Below are positions 59,872 to 64,000 of a DNA stretch of 64,000 nt, piece after piece; position 1 is the stretch's first letter; every line of letters starts with the position of its first letter. The position numbers were made by a program, and so were the translations under genes. The notes below the pieces were generated by a model. That model was not told the DNA's origin, did no database searches, and was given only the letters and a program-made list of their open reading frames with translations. Origin of the DNA: Saxidomus purpurata. Its lineage: Eukaryota; Mollusca; Bivalvia; Venerida; Veneridae. The stretch lies in assembly GCA_022818135.1 (NCBI GenBank), contig JAFMSR010000009.1:23158933-23222932 (forward strand). Direction: 5' to 3'.

Positions 59872-59963
59872 CTTAGCATTGAACCACACTGTTGGCTGTG
59901 TAGAGTTATGCTGCTGTTCAGCAGCCTCAAGAGTAATGGAACTTTCAACATCAATTGGTTTAA
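59872..59963 (-). CDS. Penultimate exon of an unrecognised gene, arm 2
   Basis: On the minus strand, 92 nt between CATTTTTCAG and CTAAG|GTATGT. With a phase-1 start it reads (x)KPIDVESSITLEAAEQQHNS then TQPTVWFNAK and joins VYMVYGDVHV of 54843-54974 in frame. Compared with 35347-35451 it lacks seven bases near the start and six near the end. The acidic KPIDVESS start looks more protein-like than the LNQLMFSVESS of arm 1, so this version may be the intact one, but the upstream exon is needed to decide. Confidence 0.5.
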
Positions 59964-59977
59964 CTGAAAAATGAATG

Positions 59978-60014
<37 letters not shown>
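59978..60014. repeat. (TCAA)n microsatellite, arm 2
   Basis: Inverse of the arm 1 TTGA run, about nine units. Confidence 0.85.
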
Positions 60015-60175
60015 TTACAGAGACATTAGTATTGCTTTATGTACAGAAACAGAGCTCTGTTGAAATTTTGCACATTCTATTGGCTAAAATGTGGTTTTAT
60101 ACCTAATTATCTATCCTATCTGTCTTATGAGACTCCTTTTCTGAGTACAGTTACCTCATGAATACATATTCCTTT

Positions 60176-60503
60176 AAAGCTGCTCACTCTCAGATTTTGG
60201 TGAAAAAATAAAGTTCTCCAAACTCTCTGAAATTAACATATTTTAGAACGAATAGTCAAAAAAATATAAATTCTTGTCTGTATACTTGAAATTATACGCT
60301 ACCAAATAATAAAGCGTTACAAACACTTTTAACCATTATAACAGCGCTAGTGGTGTTGTTAACCCAAATCCCAAATTTTGCACATTCCAACCTAGACTTT
60401 TACTTTCGTTGATTCTAACATTTACTTTTACATTTTATGCTTGAATATATAATTTTGGAGAAATTAAACATTTTCCCCTGACACTTTGAGCGAGCAGCTT
60501 TAA
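60176..60503. mobile_element. 328-bp MITE with AAAGCTGCTC ends, arm 2 only
   Basis: AAAGCTGCTCACTCTCA at the left and TGAGCGAGCAGCTTT at the right are inverses with two mismatches. The interior matches window positions 1-197. It is absent from arm 1 at the matching place, although a single related end is at 34972. Another end lies at 61803 (AAAGCTGCTCGCTCACAG). Confidence 0.6.
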
Positions 60504-60552
60504 TACAGCTGTACCTGGGTACCAGGCTGTTAGGTTTTTGGGAACCATTATT

Positions 60553-60650
60553 AAGCTAGCTGGCGGCTCACCAACCGCCAATATCAGAACGAATCCTGCT
60601 GGGACTCAAACCTCCCAATGATGAATCCCAAGGTGGATGACGTTTTGAAA
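60553..60650 (-). mobile_element. SINE copy, minus strand, decayed head
   Basis: Shares GCTAGCTGGCGGCTCACCAA and ATATCAGAACG with 46930-47048. The B box region reads GACTCAAACC, weaker than in the other copy. Arm 2 only. Confidence 0.5.
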
Positions 60651-61429
60651 TCAACTAAAATTCGATTTGTTTAAATACATGTACATTGTACATTGTACAT
60701 TCATCAGTTTAAGCACAACTTCCTGGTTACTGTTAAAAAATTTCAATATGTATTTCCTACATTCATAGTACAATAAATTTACTTATAAATTTACTGATGA
60801 AGCAATGAATATTTGTAGATTTTGGTATTGTTGGCAATTTACCCGTCAAAATGAGATTGACCGGGCCGGCGGACAATACTGGTTTAAACCGGTCAATTTA
60901 ACTTCAGACATTTATTTGAACATGCTTCAAGTATGCATTTTGAAAGCTGAATATCAAACTAGCGTATAAGTGCATAAAAGTTATGAAATAGATATAGCAA
61001 TCAAAGTACTCAACAAAATTAATAAATGTAGTTTAACATTCAGTCATTGACATTGATTTGGTCAAATTACAAAGTGGGACTATTACTTGTAAGGCATGCG
61101 CAATATTATAGTCAAAGACAAATACTGATACAGTACATACCCACTGATTCTGTGTATCATGAACCTTTGATATTCTGCATTTATTCTTTGATATCGCCCA
61201 TGGTGACCATTCACGGCAAGACCAGCTTCCAATAAATACAATGAGTTGTAGAAAGTGCATTTGCAGTTGGTACATGTACAGCCTGAAAAAGCAATTGTTC
61301 TGTGTAATTTAAATAATCTGTTATTTTGACATTTCTGTGCCCCTTTTACATATATTACTCTTGACTAAGTAAGTTATGCTGTCTTTCCAGTTACCTTTAA
61401 TGAGTAATTCCAGTTTTATGACATGATAT
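60651..61429. other. Arm 2-specific stretch, no recognised gene
   Basis: AT-rich, with TGTACATTGTACATTGTACA near 60680. ORFs at 61033-61275 (minus) and 61047-61235 overlap each other and have no recognisable content. Confidence 0.35.
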
Positions 61430-61750
61430 GGAATACTTTGGATTTTATAGTTGTTCACATTTTGTACCGTGGCGTCCCGTTTGAGATCAAGAGGTAGTCT
61501 GGTTCGATCCCCATTAGAGCCAACATTTTATTGTTATTTTTTCTTGTTTTAGTTTAAGTAATTAAATTGAAATACACGAAAATTGATGTCATTTTGCAAG
61601 ATATGAGAATTTTACTGTGTCTTAATATCCCTAAATTTTATCATGCTGTACAATATTTACTTGAAAACATAAAAGTTGACCTTAATCATTTTAAAAAGTT
61701 CAATATCTCAAAAAAAGAACAAATGTTTTTCGCGGACAGACAATATAATC
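61430..61750 (+). mobile_element. SINE copy related to the insert at 33930-34230
   Basis: GGAATACTTTGGATTTTATA, then a shortened tRNA-like part (TGAGATCAAGAGGTAGTCTG, B box GGTTCGATCCC) and ATTTTGCAAGATATGAGAAT. It lies in the same plus orientation as the arm 1 copy rather than the inverse, so it inserted independently of the arm duplication. Confidence 0.5.
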
Positions 61751-62479
61751 TATGATGATAACCAGGATAACCATTAGTGAAAATGTAAGAGTTATTGGAC
61801 TTAAAGCTGCTCGCTCACAGTTTCCGGTGAAAACAAAATTCTCCAAAATGATATAATACTAAAACAATAAAATGTAATTTTTAAGTAATTGCTAGAATCT
61901 ACAAAACAAGAAAATATCTAGATAATCTGTAAACGTTCGTTTAACGGCACCATGCACTAAGCAAGTTTGGAATTCAAACATTTGTATTAGTGGAACCATC
62001 TATTTGTTCTAAAAAATGTTATTATCAGACAGTTTGTTGCACTTAAATTTTTCATAATATATATTGCAAAAACTGAATACGTGCAATTAAAAACAGTTAA
62101 TTTTGCACTTATTGAGTTTTTGCACTAGGGTGACAACATGTACAATGTATGGTGATATTTTGTACTAAAATGAAGCATTTTTTCAATATAATTTATGTTA
62201 ATTGTTCTTTAAAATTGCTTTTATTAATTCAAAGATGGACTCAAATACCAGCACAGAGTTTGGTGCTTCCATAATTTATAATGTTAGTTAATCTTTGAAA
62301 TTGTATCAAATATTCCAGACAAGCACAATGGAAGAGGTAGGGTGTGGGGTTACTTTTGCCAAGATTATTGCAAGTCAGCTATGGGCCTTAATTATTGTTA
62401 AAATCTCATCATCTCTCAGGTTCCTTAAATAAACTGTTACCCCGGCATGTTTGAAAAACACCACCATTGTCAATCTTAT
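61751..62479. other. Arm 2 stretch, no recognised gene
   Basis: Carries one AAAGCTGCTCGCTCACAG end at 61803. From about 61960 it matches arm 1 in pieces (CAAGTTTGGAATTCAAACAT; CTTTAAAATTGCTT). Confidence 0.4.
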
Positions 62480-62612
62480 AGTGACCATGTCAAACCATGT
62501 TTGACCATGGTCAAATCAAATTTACCATTGTTCACCATAGCTGATCCATTGCTGACCATTGTTCAACCATGGTTGACAATGAGCAACCATCATGACCATG
62601 GTCATATTTCGC
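62480..62612. repeat. GACCATGGTC palindromic cluster, arm 2
   Basis: Inverse counterpart of 33042-33215 with several changes (CATTGTTCAACCATGG, GACAATGAGCAACC). Confidence 0.7.
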
Positions 62613-62855
62613 AGGGGAAATAGTGAATGCCACAAAATCTAATGCTGTTTGTTCCCGTTAATTAAAGATATTCATGCAGCTTTTCTAGCTTATTCATTAT
62701 ATTAAGATGTGTTATGAAAAATTACATGTTTATTTTTAATGTGTTTCCTGAATGCATTTAGTATGACTGTTTTTTAAATCCAAGCATAATGAATTAACCT
62801 TTTGTGCTCAATATTTTCCAAAAAAACGGGTCCGATTATCAGTTAAAAACATCAG

Positions 62856-63100
62856 GGCCCGTATTCACAAAGCTCCTAAGCAAAAAAATTCCCTTAGTTT
62901 TAAAGAATTTCCTTAGTTTTCTGCAAGTTTTCTCTTAGATTTAAGAAAATTCCTCTAGTGTTATTTGTAAAATTCCTTAGCCTAAGGAATTCCTTAAGTT
63001 GGTATATTTTTTCCTTATATATTAATGCACCTCTATGCCGCCTTAACTTTTAAGGAAATTCCTTAAATGTAGTGGTGTAAGAGACAAACCTCCTTTCAGC
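62856..63100. mobile_element. Element starting GGGCCCGTATTCACAAAGC, arm 2 only
   Basis: GGGCCCGTATTCACAAAGCTC is followed by many CTTAG, TTCCTTAG and CCTAAGGAATTCC words that pair with one another, giving a long loose hairpin. It interrupts the match to arm 1. The right end is unclear, as is 63101-63460, where nothing is recognised. The class is unknown. Confidence 0.45.
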
Positions 63101-63460
63101 CTTCTTAAAATAAATAAATACATTTATAAGATATTTATAAGTTTCTGACTTTTACATATTGATATCAAAGACCTTAATTAGCAAAAATATTATTTTAGCT
63201 TTTTTTTAATTGTAGCATTAATGAGAAACATCCGAAAATTATACTCCAAAATTACTTTAATTGAGAAAGCATTTGCTTGACTACTTTCGAAATTTGTATC
63301 TATAATAATGCCATCTACCGGTTATCATTTTGCCAAGAATCGCAACTCTGATTAAGTATTGAATCATATCTCATTATTCGAATTAATTATTCAATGAAAG
63401 TATTGATAATGAACCGTAGAATAGTACTTTAATGAAACTGTTGATTATTTCAGATAAATA

Positions 63461-64000
63461 TCTAAGCTCTATATGCCCTGTGGTTTCAGAGAAATTAAAC
63501 AATTCCAATATTATATACATGATAATTTTATAGCCTATGTAAAAACAAGTGACCCCCTGGAATGGTCAATTTTGATCCGGGGGTCATATTTAAACAATCT
63601 TGGTAGAGGTCCACTAGACAATGCTAGCCTACATGCCAAATATCTAAGCTCTAAGCCTTGTGGTTTCAGGGAACAAGATTTTTAAAGTTTTTCCTACATG
63701 TATATATAGCCTATGTAAAACAAAATGAGCCACCGGGCTGGGTTAATTTTGATCCGGGGGTCAGATTTTGAACAATGTTGATAGAGGTCCACTTGACAAA
63801 TGCTTGACAATTAATGCTACATGCCAAATATCTAAGCTCTAGGCCTTATTGTTCCAGAGAAGAAGATTTTTAAAGTTTAATTTTTGACCCAGGGGCAATG
63901 ATTAGAACAATCTTGGTCATGTTGGTAGGGGTCAACTAAGAAATGCAAAATTTATAAACTAATCTTAAAACTTCTAGGCCTTGTGGTTTCAGAGATTTTT
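63461..64000 (-). repeat. GCTCACC-type repeat modules at the window end
   Basis: Three modules with ATATCTAAGCTCTANGCC, TTGTGGTTTCAG, GATCCGGGGGTCA and AACAATSTTGRTAGAGGTCC on the plus strand, i.e. the family on the minus strand. They match 30511-31020 inversely, including small private features (GATTAGAACAATCTTGGTCA, TACATGATAATTTTATAGC). Cut by the window end. Confidence 0.7.

Larger units (their letters stand above)
53703..64000 (-). repeat. Arm 2 of the 10-kb inverted duplication
   Basis: Reverse-complement partner of 30511-40828. It still matches arm 1 at the last base of the window. Insertions not in arm 1: about 60125-61960 (a MITE, a SINE and a second SINE) and about 62860-63460. The minisatellite is nearly twice as long as in arm 1. 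Confidence 0.9.

Overview
The window reads as nuclear DNA of a mollusc, most likely a bivalve. It is AT-rich, has GT-AG introns and very few exons, and is packed with tRNA-derived SINEs, MITE-like hairpins and tandem repeats. It also carries the AGCTCACCTG...GTGAGYGATATAGGG repeat family that I associate from memory with bivalve genomes. Species cannot be named from the sequence. There are no operons, CRISPR arrays or bacterial signals.

Positions 1-26,900 hold the 3' part of one large plus-strand NACHT (NLR-like) gene. Three exons can be joined in one frame, all with phase-1 junctions: a coiled-coil exon (3924-4190), a 23-codon mini-exon (6307-6375) and a 2.6-kb NACHT exon (23885-26490). The N-terminal exons lie left of the window or were not recognised. 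The 17.5-kb second intron contains MITEs, SINE heads, a 380-bp tandem array and, on the minus strand, a broken DEDDh exonuclease gene (20509-21650) with several frame lesions and a lost catalytic Asp.

Positions 29,700-64,000 are dominated by an inverted duplication of at least 10 kb: 30,511-40,828 pairs with the reverse complement of 53,703-64,000, and the second arm runs off the window. Each arm carries the last two exons of one unrecognised gene (plus strand 35347-35451 and 39496-39627; minus strand 59872-59963 and 54843-54974). The intron between them holds a 43-bp minisatellite with about 20 units in one arm and about 39 in the other. A third, diverged copy of part of this intron (44224-46050) has a single unit. 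A 500-N scaffold gap (49452-49951) lies between the arms, so the arrangement may be two haplotypes joined tail to tail rather than a true inverted repeat.

The spacer between the arms holds a 2.3-kb element with CCCAGCAAAC ends, a 1-kb near-palindromic element, a minus-strand SINE and a 145-bp satellite array.

The least expected signal is a set of 22-33 bp micro-palindromes sharing GACCTATA. Two of them are flanked by exact 7-bp direct repeats, and one sits in a tandem-repeat unit whose sister units show the empty site. No new multi-gene system is evident. The NLR gene, the duplicated locus and these micro-insertions are the points of interest.
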